From the NCBI GenBank assembly GCA_013204105.1, contig JABMOM010000010.1, positions 1 to 46,700 of the forward strand: DNA of 46,700 bases, read 5' to 3'. Numbering within the stretch: position 1 is the stretch's first letter; every line of letters begins with the position of its first letter. Below the pieces are notes generated by a model. That model saw only the letters and a program-made list of their open reading frames with translations, was not told the DNA's origin and did no database searches. This document shows, piece by piece, positions 34,411 to 43,388 of the stretch. Origin of the DNA: Flavobacteriales bacterium (GTDB lineage: Bacteria > Bacteroidota > Bacteroidia > Flavobacteriales_G > Salibacteraceae). The position numbers and the translations under genes were made by a program.

Positions 34411-35640
34411 GTGCAATTCGAATGGTTCATAGCGCGCAAAATGATCGGTGGTCGCACCTCCGGTCAAAGCCGTGGTTCCTCTGCGATCGTAAAGATTGCG
34501 GTGGCCGGGATTGCCATCGGTATGGCGGTAATGCTGTTATCGGTCTCGATCGTACGTGGTTTCCAAGAAGAGGTCCGTCAAAAGGTCATCGGCTTTGGGT
34601 CTCACTTGCAAGTTTCTTACTACAACCCACAAAACACTTTGGGTATACGCCCCATGAGTAGCGACCAGGGCTTTGTAGCGGCGATCCAATCGGAGCCCAC
34701 CGTGAAGAACATCCAAGCCTACGCCTACAAAAGCGGCATCATCACGGCAAACGGAGAGATCCAAGGGGTGATGTCAAAGGGCATCGGCAGCGATTTCGAC
34801 TGGGATTTCTTCGACCAGAACATGGTAGAGGGCAGCACCTTCCGCCTACCCAAAGCGGACGAATCAGACAGCATTGTCCTCTCTACGAGCATCGCGAGCA
34901 AGCTGAACCTGAAGCTGGGTGAAAAGGTGACGGTGTCCTATTTTCAAGATGAGAACGAGCGCAAAAGACGCTTCATCATAGGGGGCATCTACGAAACGGG
35001 CATGGAACAATTCGATGGAAGCATCCTCTTGTGCGACATCCGACATATTCAAAAACTGAATGGCTGGGAGTCCGATCAGGTGGCAGGCTTCGAAGTCATC
35101 TTGCACTCCTTTGAAGACCTCGACCTGCTCGATCAGATCATCGCGGATCACATCACCTATGAGTTCAACACCCTGAAGATTACGGACCAGTTCATGGAGA
35201 TTTTCGGTTGGTTAGAATTGCAAGACATCAACGTGATCATCATTTTATCCCTCATGGTGCTCGTCTCTGGCATCAACATGATCTCTGCACTATTGGTCAT
35301 CATCTTGGAGCGCACGAATATGATTGGTCTGCTGAAGGCCATGGGTGCACAAAACGGGAGCATTGGGCGGATCTTCTTGCTCAACGCCGCCTACCTCATC
35401 GTGATCGGTCTGTTGCTCGGAAACATCTTGGGACTGGGCCTTGGCTGGTTGCAACAGGAGTTTCACTTGATCAAGTTGGATCAAGCCAATTACTACGTTG
35501 ACCACGTTCCCGTGCTTTTCCAAAGCGGCACCATTCTACTCATCAATGCGGGCAGCATGCTTGCCTGCCTGGTCATGTTGATCATTCCATCCATGATCGT
35601 GAGTCGGATCGATCCAGTGAAGACGATCAAGTTCAACTGA
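34411..35640 (+). CDS. FtsX/LolC-LolE-type ABC transporter permease
   Basis: A 409-residue inner-membrane permease of the MacB/LolE type. The start is GTG at 34411 (VQFEWFIARKMIGG); there is no usable ATG upstream. One membrane helix (about 27-50) is followed by a large periplasmic domain (about 51-260) and three helices (about 270-300, 320-350, 375-400), the standard four-helix layout. By family it would extract lipoproteins for transport to the outer membrane, together with a LolD-type ATPase that is not in the window. The lipoprotein-rich surroundings are consistent, but the substrate is inferred. Confidence 0.9.
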   Translation: MQFEWFIARKMIGGRTSGQSRGSSAIVKIAVAGIAIGMAVMLLSVSIVRGFQEEVRQKVIGFGSHLQVSYYNPQNTLGIRPMSSDQGFVAAIQSEPTVKNIQAYAYKSGIITANGEIQGVMSKGIGSDFDWDFFDQNMVEGSTFRLPKADESDSIVLSTSIASKLNLKLGEKVTVSYFQDENERKRRFIIGGIYETGMEQFDGSILLCDIRHIQKLNGWESDQVAGFEVILHSFEDLDLLDQIIADHITYEFNTLKITDQFMEIFGWLELQDINVIIILSLMVLVSGINMISALLVIILERTNMIGLLKAMGAQNGSIGRIFLLNAAYLIVIGLLLGNILGLGLGWLQQEFHLIKLDQANYYVDHVPVLFQSGTILLINAGSMLACLVMLIIPSMIVSRIDPVKTIKFN

Positions 35641-35713
35641 TCAACCATCGCCTTGAGAAGCGAGCAGCCGAGGACTAATTTTCCTATCTTTCCCTCCTTA
35701 CAACCCCCACATT

Positions 35714-36589
35714 ATGAAACGTATTCTGCTACCCTTTCTCTTCTGCATTGGAATGATTTCTTCTGCACAGGCACAGACGAAAATCATTTACTACACGTCC
35801 ATGGGAGATTTCATCGTTGAGATGTCAGACTCCTTGACGCCCATCACTTCCGGCAACTTTATATCCTTGGTCGAGGACGGTTTTTACGATGGTCTCATCT
35901 TCCATCGGGTCATCGTAGATTTTGTAGTTCAAGGAGGTGATCCGGATGGCCCGGCTACGGGCCCAGGATATACGATACAGGATGAATTTGATTCTACGGG
36001 CACCCTCAGCAATATTCAGAAGACCATTTCGATGGCCAATACGGGACAGCCCAATTCAGGAGGCAGTCAGTTCTTCATCAACTTGGTGGACAATACTCAA
36101 CTAGACTTTGACAAAGCACCTCTCACGTCAAAGCATCCTGTATTTGGGATGGTCATCGACGGCTTCGATGTTGTGCTCGATATTGGTGATGTTGAAGTAT
36201 ACTCCGGCTCCAAGCGACCGGTGGTAGACGTTTTCATGGACAGCCTGCGGATCTTTGATCCGAACGATACGATTGACACTACTCCTCCGGTTCCCCCACT
36301 TGGAATTCACCCTGCACAGCATAACACGCTGAAGACACGCGTTTTCCCTAATCCCGTTTTGAACTGGAGTGTGGTTACCATTGATGCCTCCCGAAGCGGA
36401 ATGGCCACCGTGAAGATCATCGACCAACTGGGTCGAGAGGTTTCTGCTAAACAAGTGGCCTTGAGAGAAGGAATGAATCGACTGACCGAATTGGGCACGG
36501 AAACACGTTCTCTTGCCCCCGGAGTGTATCATTTAATGATCACGCAAGGCGATAGTAGGTGCCTAGAAAAGTTTGTGGTTGGATCTTAA
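35714..36589 (+). CDS. Secreted cyclophilin-type peptidylprolyl isomerase with T9SS type A tail
   Basis: A 291-residue exported protein. The signal peptide (1-20) ends SSAQAQ. Residues about 22-180 form a cyclophilin domain: FHRVIVDFVVQGGDP, with the catalytic Arg in FHR, SMANTGQPNSGGSQFFINL, and HPVFGMVIDGFDVV. A linker rich in Asp, Thr and Pro follows, and residues about 212-291 are a type A T9SS sorting domain (RVFPNPVLNWSVV, GREVSAKQV, LAPGVYHLMI). The protein therefore should fold proteins at or beyond the outer membrane rather than in the periplasm. A single gene, tail to tail with the next. Confidence 0.94.
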   Translation: MKRILLPFLFCIGMISSAQAQTKIIYYTSMGDFIVEMSDSLTPITSGNFISLVEDGFYDGLIFHRVIVDFVVQGGDPDGPATGPGYTIQDEFDSTGTLSNIQKTISMANTGQPNSGGSQFFINLVDNTQLDFDKAPLTSKHPVFGMVIDGFDVVLDIGDVEVYSGSKRPVVDVFMDSLRIFDPNDTIDTTPPVPPLGIHPAQHNTLKTRVFPNPVLNWSVVTIDASRSGMATVKIIDQLGREVSAKQVALREGMNRLTELGTETRSLAPGVYHLMITQGDSRCLEKFVVGS

Positions 36590-37191
36590 TGTTCGGCGCT
36601 ATTGCCGTGTTGAGCGTTGAAATAAGCAACCATTTCGTGTACATTTTTATAAGTGTACTCCTTCTTTTTCACCTTCTCAACCATGTCTGGATAGTTCGAA
36701 AAGAATTCCTTCATAGCCCCTTTGAACCCGAACATGTAAATCTTGGTGTTTTTTCCTTGATCTTCTCCTTCAATACTCAGCACGCGGGACATGACTGTTG
36801 ATACAATTTGAGTATCAGAATCTCTCGACGTGTAATAATATTCCAAGATCCGCAGCTTATCATCAATCTGTGCATGCATGATCAATCGTTTTCCATCGTA
36901 GCTCGACACGATAAATACATACTTCTCACCACGGTATTCAAACTCTATTCGATCCGCATCGCCCACTCCTATGGTTTCCTTTTCTCCGCTCGGTGCAAGG
37001 TATTCCACCCCTCGTTGCATTGCCATGTAATCCGGAGTTCCATCATCCGAATCAGCAATTGGTATATAGAGCGTTTCCTTCTTTGCTTCTTCTCCTGACC
37101 AAAAGACCTTCGCGGTTGTCGTCCCCCCGTCTTGTCCTTTCATTGATAGTGTCACAAATGCCATGACACAGATTGTAACTAGTTTCTTCAT
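36586..37191 (-). CDS. Secreted protein of unknown family, paralogue 1
   Basis: A 201-residue exported protein from ATG 37191, with signal MKKLVTICVMAFVTLSMKGQ. The longer frame to 37266 would overlap the neighbour and lacks a signal. The C-terminal third (LSIEGEDQGKNTKIYMFGF, FSNYPDMVEKVKKKEYTYKN, FNAQHG) closely matches the adjacent paralogue, while the N-terminal beta-rich part is more diverged. No known family or catalytic motif is recognised. The first line counted is about 37 percent GC, lower than most of the window. Its stop overlaps the end of the cyclophilin gene. Confidence 0.82.
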   Translation of the reverse strand: MKKLVTICVMAFVTLSMKGQDGGTTTAKVFWSGEEAKKETLYIPIADSDDGTPDYMAMQRGVEYLAPSGEKETIGVGDADRIEFEYRGEKYVFIVSSYDGKRLIMHAQIDDKLRILEYYYTSRDSDTQIVSTVMSRVLSIEGEDQGKNTKIYMFGFKGAMKEFFSNYPDMVEKVKKKEYTYKNVHEMVAYFNAQHGNSAEH

Positions 37192-37237
37192 AAAAATAGG
37201 TTTGATAAATTGTGTTTTTGTAGGTTTTTCTCCAGGA

Positions 37238-37846
37238 CTATTGAGCTGCCTTTCCGTGCTTCTCATTGAAGTGCTTCACCATTTCCTCCCAATTGTCATA
37301 AGTGTAATCGCGGTCTTTGACCTTTTGGATCATATCTGGGTAACCAGTAAAGAGGTCCATCATGGATCGACGAAAACCGAGTTGGAATATCTTGGTGTTG
37401 CTGCCCTGATTCCCTCCTTCAACGCTGAGCACACGAAAATTGACGTCGTCGGTTTCAAAGAAGGTTTCTTCGCCGTTGGTCAAGCTGGGATAATATTGTA
37501 AAACACGCAATTTATCTTCTACCTCGCATTGCAGCATGTGGTAGTTGCCGTTGTAGAAGGTGCTGATCATTACGTGCGATTTCTCTCCGTAATCGAAGGC
37601 AATGCGCTTCACTTCTTGGGGCCGGATGTATTGGCGCCCGCCGTTCTCGCCTTCATAAGCGATCTCATCCTGCATCACGCCGAAGGATACAGAATAACTC
37701 CCTGGAGGGTCCAATTCAATGTAGATCTTTTCCTCACTTGCATGTCCGTCTTGCCACATAATGGAGGCCTCTACCATTTGCTTGCTCTGGGCAAACACCC
37801 CCGAGTAAAACAATACCAACGCCGCACCAATGAATCCTTTCAGCAT
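37238..37846 (-). CDS. Secreted protein of unknown family, paralogue 2
   Basis: A 202-residue exported protein with signal MLKGFIGAALVLFYSGVFAQ. It aligns with the adjacent gene over nearly its full length; the best conserved parts are RVLSVEGGNQGSNTKIFQLGF, GYPDMIQKVKDRDYTYDN and FNEKHG near the C-terminus, and VEDKLRVLQYY in the middle. The pair lies head to tail 46 bp apart and arose by tandem duplication. The conserved C-terminal helix pair, with the aromatic YPDM and YTY motifs, looks like the functional core. A promoter-like TATCCTTG is found at 37862-37869 (minus strand). Confidence 0.85.
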   Translation of the reverse strand: MLKGFIGAALVLFYSGVFAQSKQMVEASIMWQDGHASEEKIYIELDPPGSYSVSFGVMQDEIAYEGENGGRQYIRPQEVKRIAFDYGEKSHVMISTFYNGNYHMLQCEVEDKLRVLQYYPSLTNGEETFFETDDVNFRVLSVEGGNQGSNTKIFQLGFRRSMMDLFTGYPDMIQKVKDRDYTYDNWEEMVKHFNEKHGKAAQ

Positions 37847-37939
37847 GATCTAAGTCTTTTAACAAGGATAGCAAATCTTCGCGATGATTTCATTCGACAA
37901 GAAGGAGATCAAGCATTCGTGATTGGATATCGGTAACGC

Positions 37940-37947
37940 TACCTTTG
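37940..37947 (+). promoter_or_regulatory. Likely -7 box for the cysteine/cystathionine synthase gene
   Basis: TACCTTTG, a perfect TAnnTTTG match, 23 bases before the TTG start at 37971. A TTG at 37923-37925 is a possible -33 element, though the 14-base gap is short. Confidence 0.45.
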
Positions 37948-37970
37948 CGCACCTTAAAACACGACAGGAA

Positions 37971-39332
37971 TTGGACATTAAGAACAACATATTAGAGACC
38001 ATTGGCAACACGCCTATGGTTCGACTCAATAGAATCGCGGAAGACATTCCCGGTACTATTCTCGCCAAAGTCGAATACTTCAATCCGGGGCATAGCGTGA
38101 AAGACCGCATGGCCCTGAAAATGGTTGAGGATGCAGAAGCCCGAGGCGACATCAAGCCGGGCGGTACATTGATCGAGTGCACCAGTGGAAATACCGGAAT
38201 GGGACTCGCATTGGCATGCATCGTGAAGGGATACAAGTTGATCTGCACGATGAGCGACAAGCAAAGCAAGGAGAAAGTGGATATCCTGCGCGCAGTGGGT
38301 GCTGAGGTATATGTTTGTCCTACCAACGTATCTCCCGAACATCCTGAATCTTATTATTCTGTCGCAAAACGAAAGAGCGAGGAAATCGAGAATTCATTCT
38401 GGGTAAACCAGTACGACAACCCTTCCAACAGCCTTGCCCATTACGAATCGACTGGACCGGAAATATGGGATCAGACGGATGGGAAAATTACCCACTTTGT
38501 GGTTGGTGTTGGCACTGGAGGAACGATCTCTGGGGTTGGCAAGTACCTCAAAGAAAAGAATCCAGCCATCAAGATCTGGGGCGTCGATTCCTATGGTTCC
38601 GTTTTTAAGAAATACTTAGAAACCGGAGAATTTGACGAAAAGGAAGTGTACAGCTACATCACCGAGGGCATCGGAGAAGACATCCTTCCGAAGAACGTCG
38701 ACTTCGACCTGATTGACCACTTTGAGAAGGTGACCGACCGCGACGGTGCATTGGCAGCGCGCGACTTGGCCAAAATGGAAGGTTTATTCCTAGGTTATTC
38801 CTGTGGTTCAGCCATCCAGGCGGTCCGTCAGATGAAGGATCAGCTCACGGAAGACGATGTGGTAGTGGTGCTCTTCCACGACCATGGTTCGCGTTATGTA
38901 GGCAAGGTATTCAACGATGAATGGATGCGCGAACGCGGCTTTCTCAATGAGGAGAAGCAGTTGGCCAAAGATCTCTTTGCCGATCACAAGGAGCTTCCCT
39001 TGCTCTCTGTAAGCGCAAACGAACCCGTGCACAACGCGGTGGCCCTCATGCGCAAGTTTGGGGTGTCTCAACTCCCCGTTACAGAGCAAGGAAAATTTGT
39101 AGGCAGTATTGATGATGCGCACCTTATCCCTGCTTTAACGGCAGACGCTTCAGCAAAGGACAAAGAGGTGAAGCATTTTATGGGACCAGCGTTCCCGATT
39201 GTGCAGGCTACGGACCCGATCAGCGCGGTTTCCAAGCACTTCAATGCACAGAATGGAGCCGCTTTGGTTGAGCTGGGACAAGGACGCTATCAAATCATCA
39301 CACGGCACGACTTGGTTGCCGCCATGAGTTGA
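37971..39332 (+). CDS. PLP-dependent cysteine/cystathionine beta-synthase with CBS domains, TTG start
   Basis: A 453-residue enzyme. The start TTG at 37971 gives (M)DIKNNILETIGNTPMVRLN, the standard family N-terminus; an earlier in-frame TTG at 37923 lies upstream of the likely promoter box. The PLP lysine is K44 (NPGHSVKDRMALKM), the phosphate loop is TSGNTGMG and a second glycine loop is GTGGTISGVG. Residues about 330-453 are two CBS domains, which in eukaryotic cystathionine beta-synthase regulate activity. This arrangement fits cystathionine beta-synthase (serine + homocysteine) but O-acetylserine sulfhydrylase activity cannot be excluded, so I give no symbol. Confidence 0.93.
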   Translation: MDIKNNILETIGNTPMVRLNRIAEDIPGTILAKVEYFNPGHSVKDRMALKMVEDAEARGDIKPGGTLIECTSGNTGMGLALACIVKGYKLICTMSDKQSKEKVDILRAVGAEVYVCPTNVSPEHPESYYSVAKRKSEEIENSFWVNQYDNPSNSLAHYESTGPEIWDQTDGKITHFVVGVGTGGTISGVGKYLKEKNPAIKIWGVDSYGSVFKKYLETGEFDEKEVYSYITEGIGEDILPKNVDFDLIDHFEKVTDRDGALAARDLAKMEGLFLGYSCGSAIQAVRQMKDQLTEDDVVVVLFHDHGSRYVGKVFNDEWMRERGFLNEEKQLAKDLFADHKELPLLSVSANEPVHNAVALMRKFGVSQLPVTEQGKFVGSIDDAHLIPALTADASAKDKEVKHFMGPAFPIVQATDPISAVSKHFNAQNGAALVELGQGRYQIITRHDLVAAMS

Positions 39333-39335
39333 TCC

Positions 39336-40094
39336 ATGCACGGAAGGCGCACATATCTGTGGATGTTGGTGCTTCCCTTTACCCTATTCTCCTGCACCGA
39401 AGTAGAGCAAGAATCCTCTTCGCGCTATGCCATCTCATGGTTCTACCCGAACAACGATTACCAGCACTGGGTACGTACTCAGGACAGCTCGGCCCAGTTC
39501 ATTGAACTCTACGCACAGGCTTACGAGGACCTGGACTCGGTCCTTTCCACGTGCGATGGACTCATCCTCACCGGTGGATCCGACATCGCCCCTGATCGTT
39601 TCGGCGCTGCAGATAGTCTTGCCGTTTGTGGAAAACCAAACCTTCGGCGAGACAGTGTCGAATTGAAGGCCTTGGAATACGTCAAGCGCACAGGCATACC
39701 GACGCTTGGTGTTTGCAGGGGAATGCAGATGATCAACGTGAGTTTTGGCGGTGATCTTATCCTTGACATTCCGTCTGCTATCGGTAGTCATCAGCACATG
39801 CAGGAAGGCAGCGATGCCCATCATGTCGTCTACGCGACCTCTGCCGAGCGCACACCCTTTGCCGTTGATTCTGCCGAGACCAACAGCAATCATCACCAAG
39901 CCATTGCCGCAATAGGATCGGGGCTCCAGCCGGTGGCTTGGACCTCCGACAGCATCGTGGAAGCGATACATCACACAGAAACGGTTGCTTTTCCTTTTCT
40001 TTGGGGTGTGCAATGGCATCCGGAGCGTATGGCCCCTGATGCGCCGATGTCCAAAGACATCCTTGCTTCCTTCATCAAAGCAACACGAAAATGA
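39336..40094 (+). CDS. Gamma-glutamyl-gamma-aminobutyrate hydrolase family (peptidase C26) lipoprotein
   Basis: A 252-residue class I glutamine-amidotransferase-like hydrolase. The nucleophile is C127 (GVCRGMQMINV), with H228 and E230 (GVQWHPE) completing the triad, and LILTGGSDIAP forms the oxyanion region. Unlike PuuD, it carries a lipoprotein signal (lipobox LFSC, Cys20), so it should act in the cell envelope on gamma-glutamyl compounds, possibly wall peptides or polyglutamate (inference). Its stop overlaps the next start (ATGA). Confidence 0.92.
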   Translation: MHGRRTYLWMLVLPFTLFSCTEVEQESSSRYAISWFYPNNDYQHWVRTQDSSAQFIELYAQAYEDLDSVLSTCDGLILTGGSDIAPDRFGAADSLAVCGKPNLRRDSVELKALEYVKRTGIPTLGVCRGMQMINVSFGGDLILDIPSAIGSHQHMQEGSDAHHVVYATSAERTPFAVDSAETNSNHHQAIAAIGSGLQPVAWTSDSIVEAIHHTETVAFPFLWGVQWHPERMAPDAPMSKDILASFIKATRK

Positions 40095-40873
40095 CCAGCA
40101 GCTCTCAAGACCAAATCGGAAAAACCCTTCTGCTCAGCGCTCCTCCTAAGCGGATCGTCAGCGTTGTTCCCTCTCAAACCGAGCTCCTCAGCGAGCTTGG
40201 CCTCGATGAAGAAGTAGTAGGTATCACTAAGTTTTGCGTACATCCCGAAGCTTGGTTTAGAAACAAGGCGCGCGTTGGGGGCACCAAGTCGATCAACATC
40301 AAAGCGGTGAGGGACTTGGCTCCCGATCTAATCATCGCTAACATGGAAGAGAATACCAAAAAGGATATTGAAGCATTGCAAGCGATTGCTCCCGTATGGA
40401 CCAGCGATATCCGAAACATAGAAGGCGCCTTGGAGATGATCTTAGCCATCGGAGCCCTTGTCAACCGGAATGAACGTGCTGCTGAGATTGCCAACGAGAT
40501 CATAACACGCTTCGAAGCGATCGACATGAAGCAGCACCATGAGCGCATCTTGTATCTCATTTGGAAGGATCCATACATGGCCGCTGGTAGGAATACGTTC
40601 ATCCAGAGCATGCTCGACGCTGCTGGTTATATCAACGCCATCGAGGATCCTGAAAGCCGGTATCCAGAATTAAGCGTCGAGGATATCCAGAAGATCCATC
40701 CAGAAAAGCTATTGCTATCGAGCGAGCCCTTCCCATTCAAACGCAAGCATACCGAAGAAGTCCGTGAAACCTTCCCCGGCATCGAGGTACAAGAAGTAGA
40801 TGGAGAATTGTTCAGTTGGTACGGTTCCCGCATGCTGAAGTCCGCGTCCTATTTCAAGGACCTCCAGTCCTAA
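40091..40873 (+). CDS. BtuF-like helical-backbone metal/cobalamin-binding protein without signal peptide
   Basis: A 260-residue protein with the fold of ABC-transporter periplasmic binding proteins of class III (BtuF/FhuD type): PPKRIVSVVPSQTELLSELG, VGITKFCVHP, a VGGTKSINIKAVRDLAPDLII lobe, then a long helix and the second lobe (LSVEDIQKIHPEKLLLSSEP). Such proteins normally bind cobalamin, haem or siderophores in the periplasm, but this one has no signal peptide or membrane helix and should be cytoplasmic. It is coupled by ATGA to the C26 lipoprotein gene. No transporter genes are adjacent. The ligand is unknown. Confidence 0.88.
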   Translation: MTSSSQDQIGKTLLLSAPPKRIVSVVPSQTELLSELGLDEEVVGITKFCVHPEAWFRNKARVGGTKSINIKAVRDLAPDLIIANMEENTKKDIEALQAIAPVWTSDIRNIEGALEMILAIGALVNRNERAAEIANEIITRFEAIDMKQHHERILYLIWKDPYMAAGRNTFIQSMLDAAGYINAIEDPESRYPELSVEDIQKIHPEKLLLSSEPFPFKRKHTEEVRETFPGIEVQEVDGELFSWYGSRMLKSASYFKDLQS

Positions 40874-40912
40874 GCACTCCATTCGGGCGTTTATCTTTCA
40901 TAGATTTGATGC

Positions 40913-43240
40913 ATGCGATTCGGTCGTTTGCTCATCCTCACATTTTCCACCTTGTTTTCGCTTTCGGCGATCGGACAGTCCGTTGGGCTTGTCCTCAGCG
41001 GCGGTGGCGCATCGGGCTTAGCGCACGTCGGGGTTTTGAAAGCCTTAGAAGAGAGCGGAATTCCGATCGACTACATCACGGGCACTTCGATCGGAGCATT
41101 CGTTGGAGGGTTATACGCCGCCGGATATAGTCCGAATGAAATCGAAAAAATGCTGACCAGCGAGCAATTCCACAGCGTATCGATAGGGGAGATTGACGAT
41201 AAATACGTCTACTATTTCCGTAAACCGATGCCCAACGCGAGTTGGATCAACATAAAATTTACTTCCCTCTCCAGTTTTCTTGAGACTTCAATTCCGACCA
41301 GCTTCATCAATCCAGCGGCCTTGGATCTTGAGTTGATGCGCATGTTCGATCCCGCTAGCCAGGCGAGCCATTACGACTTTGACAGTCTCTTTGTTCCTTT
41401 TCGCTGCTTAGCCTCTGACATTGAAGACAAGGAAAGCGTGCTCTTTAAGGACGGCAATCTCAACATCGCGATTCGCGCAAGTATGACTTATCCCGCCTAC
41501 CTCAAGCCAATCAGGGTGGACGGAAAGCTTTTGTTCGATGGTGGTCTCTACAACAATTTCCCCTCTAACATACTTCGTGAGACCTTTCATCCGGACGTAA
41601 TCATCGGTAGCAACGTCTCATCGAACGAGGATCCCCCTCAGGAAGACGATTTCCTCTCCCAGATTCGCAACATGGTCGTGAGCAAGACGGACTACGGCTT
41701 GGAAGGTGATTCCACCATCATGATCGAGCCTAAAGTTAGCTATGGCACTTTCAACTTCAACCACCTCCAAGAGAACATCGACTCAGGCTACGTAGCGTCC
41801 ATGAGACGCATGGAAGAGATCAAGCAGACCGTTCACCGGCGCATTCACCAAAAGGTCGTTCAGGAGGCGCGTGTGGCCTTTAACGCCAAGAAGAAGCCTT
41901 TGGTCTTCACGGAATACGCCTACGAAGGCTTGACAAAGCCGGAAGCAAAGTATGTCAACCGGATTCTGAAACCGAGAAAAACCGAACGTCTTTCGTTTGA
42001 TCAATTGAAGAATGGGTATTACCGGGTATACGAGAATGAGAAAATCGAGCGCCTCTTCCCCTATTCCCAATACAACGAAGCAGACAGCGCCTTCAAGCTA
42101 ACCTTGAACGTGAAAAAAGAGAAGGACCTCGTCCTTGAATTCGGTGGAAACGTCTCGAATCGCCCCATCAATACTGGATACATCGGTATTGGATATACGA
42201 GCATCAACAATACGGGAACGAGCTTTCACGCCAATGCTTACTTCGGAAAGCTCTATGCATCGATCTTGGCCAAAGCACGCATAGACGTGCCGATTCGATT
42301 TCCCATTTATCTCGAGCCCGTGATTACGATCAATCGCTGGAATTACTTCAACAGCCGGGCAACGTTTTTTGAAGACAATAACTCTCTTTTTCTGATTCAG
42401 AATGAGCAATTCGCCAATCTGAATGCCGCCTTCGCTCTCAGCAATAAAATCAAGTGCAACCTCTCCGGTGGATTGGTACAGCTGCGCGATGATTACTATC
42501 AAACCCCTAGTTGGGGACAGGACGACATCTCCGACAAAACCTTGTTTCAGGGAAGTACAGCTACTGCCTCATTCGAGAAAAACAGCCTCAACGATAAATT
42601 GTATCCGAATGAGGGTTCCTTCCTCAACCTGTCATTGCGCTACACCACTGGCGAAGAGACCTATTCCCCAGGCACGACGTCTCCTGAACAGACCATCCTT
42701 GAGAATAAGCGGCAATGGATCGACGCAAAGTTCACCTACGATGTTTACTATAAATCAAAGGGCACCCTTCGTTTAGGAGCGTACGCTCAAGTCGTTTACA
42801 GTGATCAAGAATTGTTTACCAATTACACGGCCAGTTCACTTCGCTCCCCGGCATTCCAGCCTACGCCAGAAAGTAGAACGCTCTTTCTAGAATCCTTTCG
42901 CGCCTATCAATACGCCGCGTTTGGACACAAGTTCATCTTCAACCTTTACAAGAACGTCGACTTCCGTTTGGAGGGCTATGTATTTCAACCCTACCGCTTC
43001 GTGGTGAATCGCAACGATGAAGGCTTACCTCCAAACGATAAGCGAAGCTTGGAAAAAAGATATACCATCGCCTCTGCCAATGCCGTCTACCGCAGTCCAA
43101 TCGGCCCCGTCAGCTTCGCGGTAAACTACTATTTCAATGTACCGGAGATCAGCTCAGACAACTTGGGAGAACAACGAATTCCACTTACCTTCATCTTCCA
43201 CTTCGGCTATATCCTCTTCAACGATCGAGCGTTAAAATAG
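40913..43240 (+). CDS. Patatin-like phospholipase with outer-membrane beta-barrel (type Vd-like)
   Basis: A 775-residue exported protein. The signal peptide (1-22) ends SAIGQ. The patatin domain (about 24-320) has the oxyanion loop LSGGGASG (28-35), nucleophile S59 (GTSIGAF) and catalytic D209 (FDGGLYNNFP), so it should hydrolyse acyl lipids. It is followed by a POTRA-like domain (about 330-400) and a C-terminal BamA/Omp85-type barrel (about 405-775) of repeated amphipathic strands ending in HFGYILFNDRALK. The architecture matches PlpD-like type Vd autotransporters. A TAGATTTG box overlaps the ATG region (40901-40908), and TATCTTTC lies just before it. Confidence 0.94.
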   Translation: MRFGRLLILTFSTLFSLSAIGQSVGLVLSGGGASGLAHVGVLKALEESGIPIDYITGTSIGAFVGGLYAAGYSPNEIEKMLTSEQFHSVSIGEIDDKYVYYFRKPMPNASWINIKFTSLSSFLETSIPTSFINPAALDLELMRMFDPASQASHYDFDSLFVPFRCLASDIEDKESVLFKDGNLNIAIRASMTYPAYLKPIRVDGKLLFDGGLYNNFPSNILRETFHPDVIIGSNVSSNEDPPQEDDFLSQIRNMVVSKTDYGLEGDSTIMIEPKVSYGTFNFNHLQENIDSGYVASMRRMEEIKQTVHRRIHQKVVQEARVAFNAKKKPLVFTEYAYEGLTKPEAKYVNRILKPRKTERLSFDQLKNGYYRVYENEKIERLFPYSQYNEADSAFKLTLNVKKEKDLVLEFGGNVSNRPINTGYIGIGYTSINNTGTSFHANAYFGKLYASILAKARIDVPIRFPIYLEPVITINRWNYFNSRATFFEDNNSLFLIQNEQFANLNAAFALSNKIKCNLSGGLVQLRDDYYQTPSWGQDDISDKTLFQGSTATASFEKNSLNDKLYPNEGSFLNLSLRYTTGEETYSPGTTSPEQTILENKRQWIDAKFTYDVYYKSKGTLRLGAYAQVVYSDQELFTNYTASSLRSPAFQPTPESRTLFLESFRAYQYAAFGHKFIFNLYKNVDFRLEGYVFQPYRFVVNRNDEGLPPNDKRSLEKRYTIASANAVYRSPIGPVSFAVNYYFNVPEISSDNLGEQRIPLTFIFHFGYILFNDRALK

Positions 43241-43324
43241 GCCAATGCGGCTCCGTGTAATGCCTTTGCCAATTCACGGTGCTTCCAGTCATTTCACGAT
43301 ACGAACCTTCAAAAAACCTTGGGC

Positions 43325-43367
43325 ATAAAAAAGCCCCGTCATTCAGGTAAACCGAATGACGGGGCTT
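43325..43367 (-). terminator. Intrinsic terminator of the rpoC-DUF3467 transcript
   Basis: AAGCCCCGTCATTC (43331-43344) and GAATGACGGGGCTT (43354-43367) form a perfect 14-bp stem with a 9-base loop. On the minus strand it is followed by a T run (complement of the A run at 43327-43332), so it terminates minus-strand transcription. The plus strand has no T run. Confidence 0.9.
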
Positions 43368-43388
43368 GAAGTATTGCGAAGGTTTAAT

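Noticed and set aside
40901-40908. Perfect TAGATTTG promoter box before the patatin gene
   Set aside because: It ends only 4 bases before the ATG, so transcription would begin at or after the start codon; a leaderless transcript is possible but unsupported.
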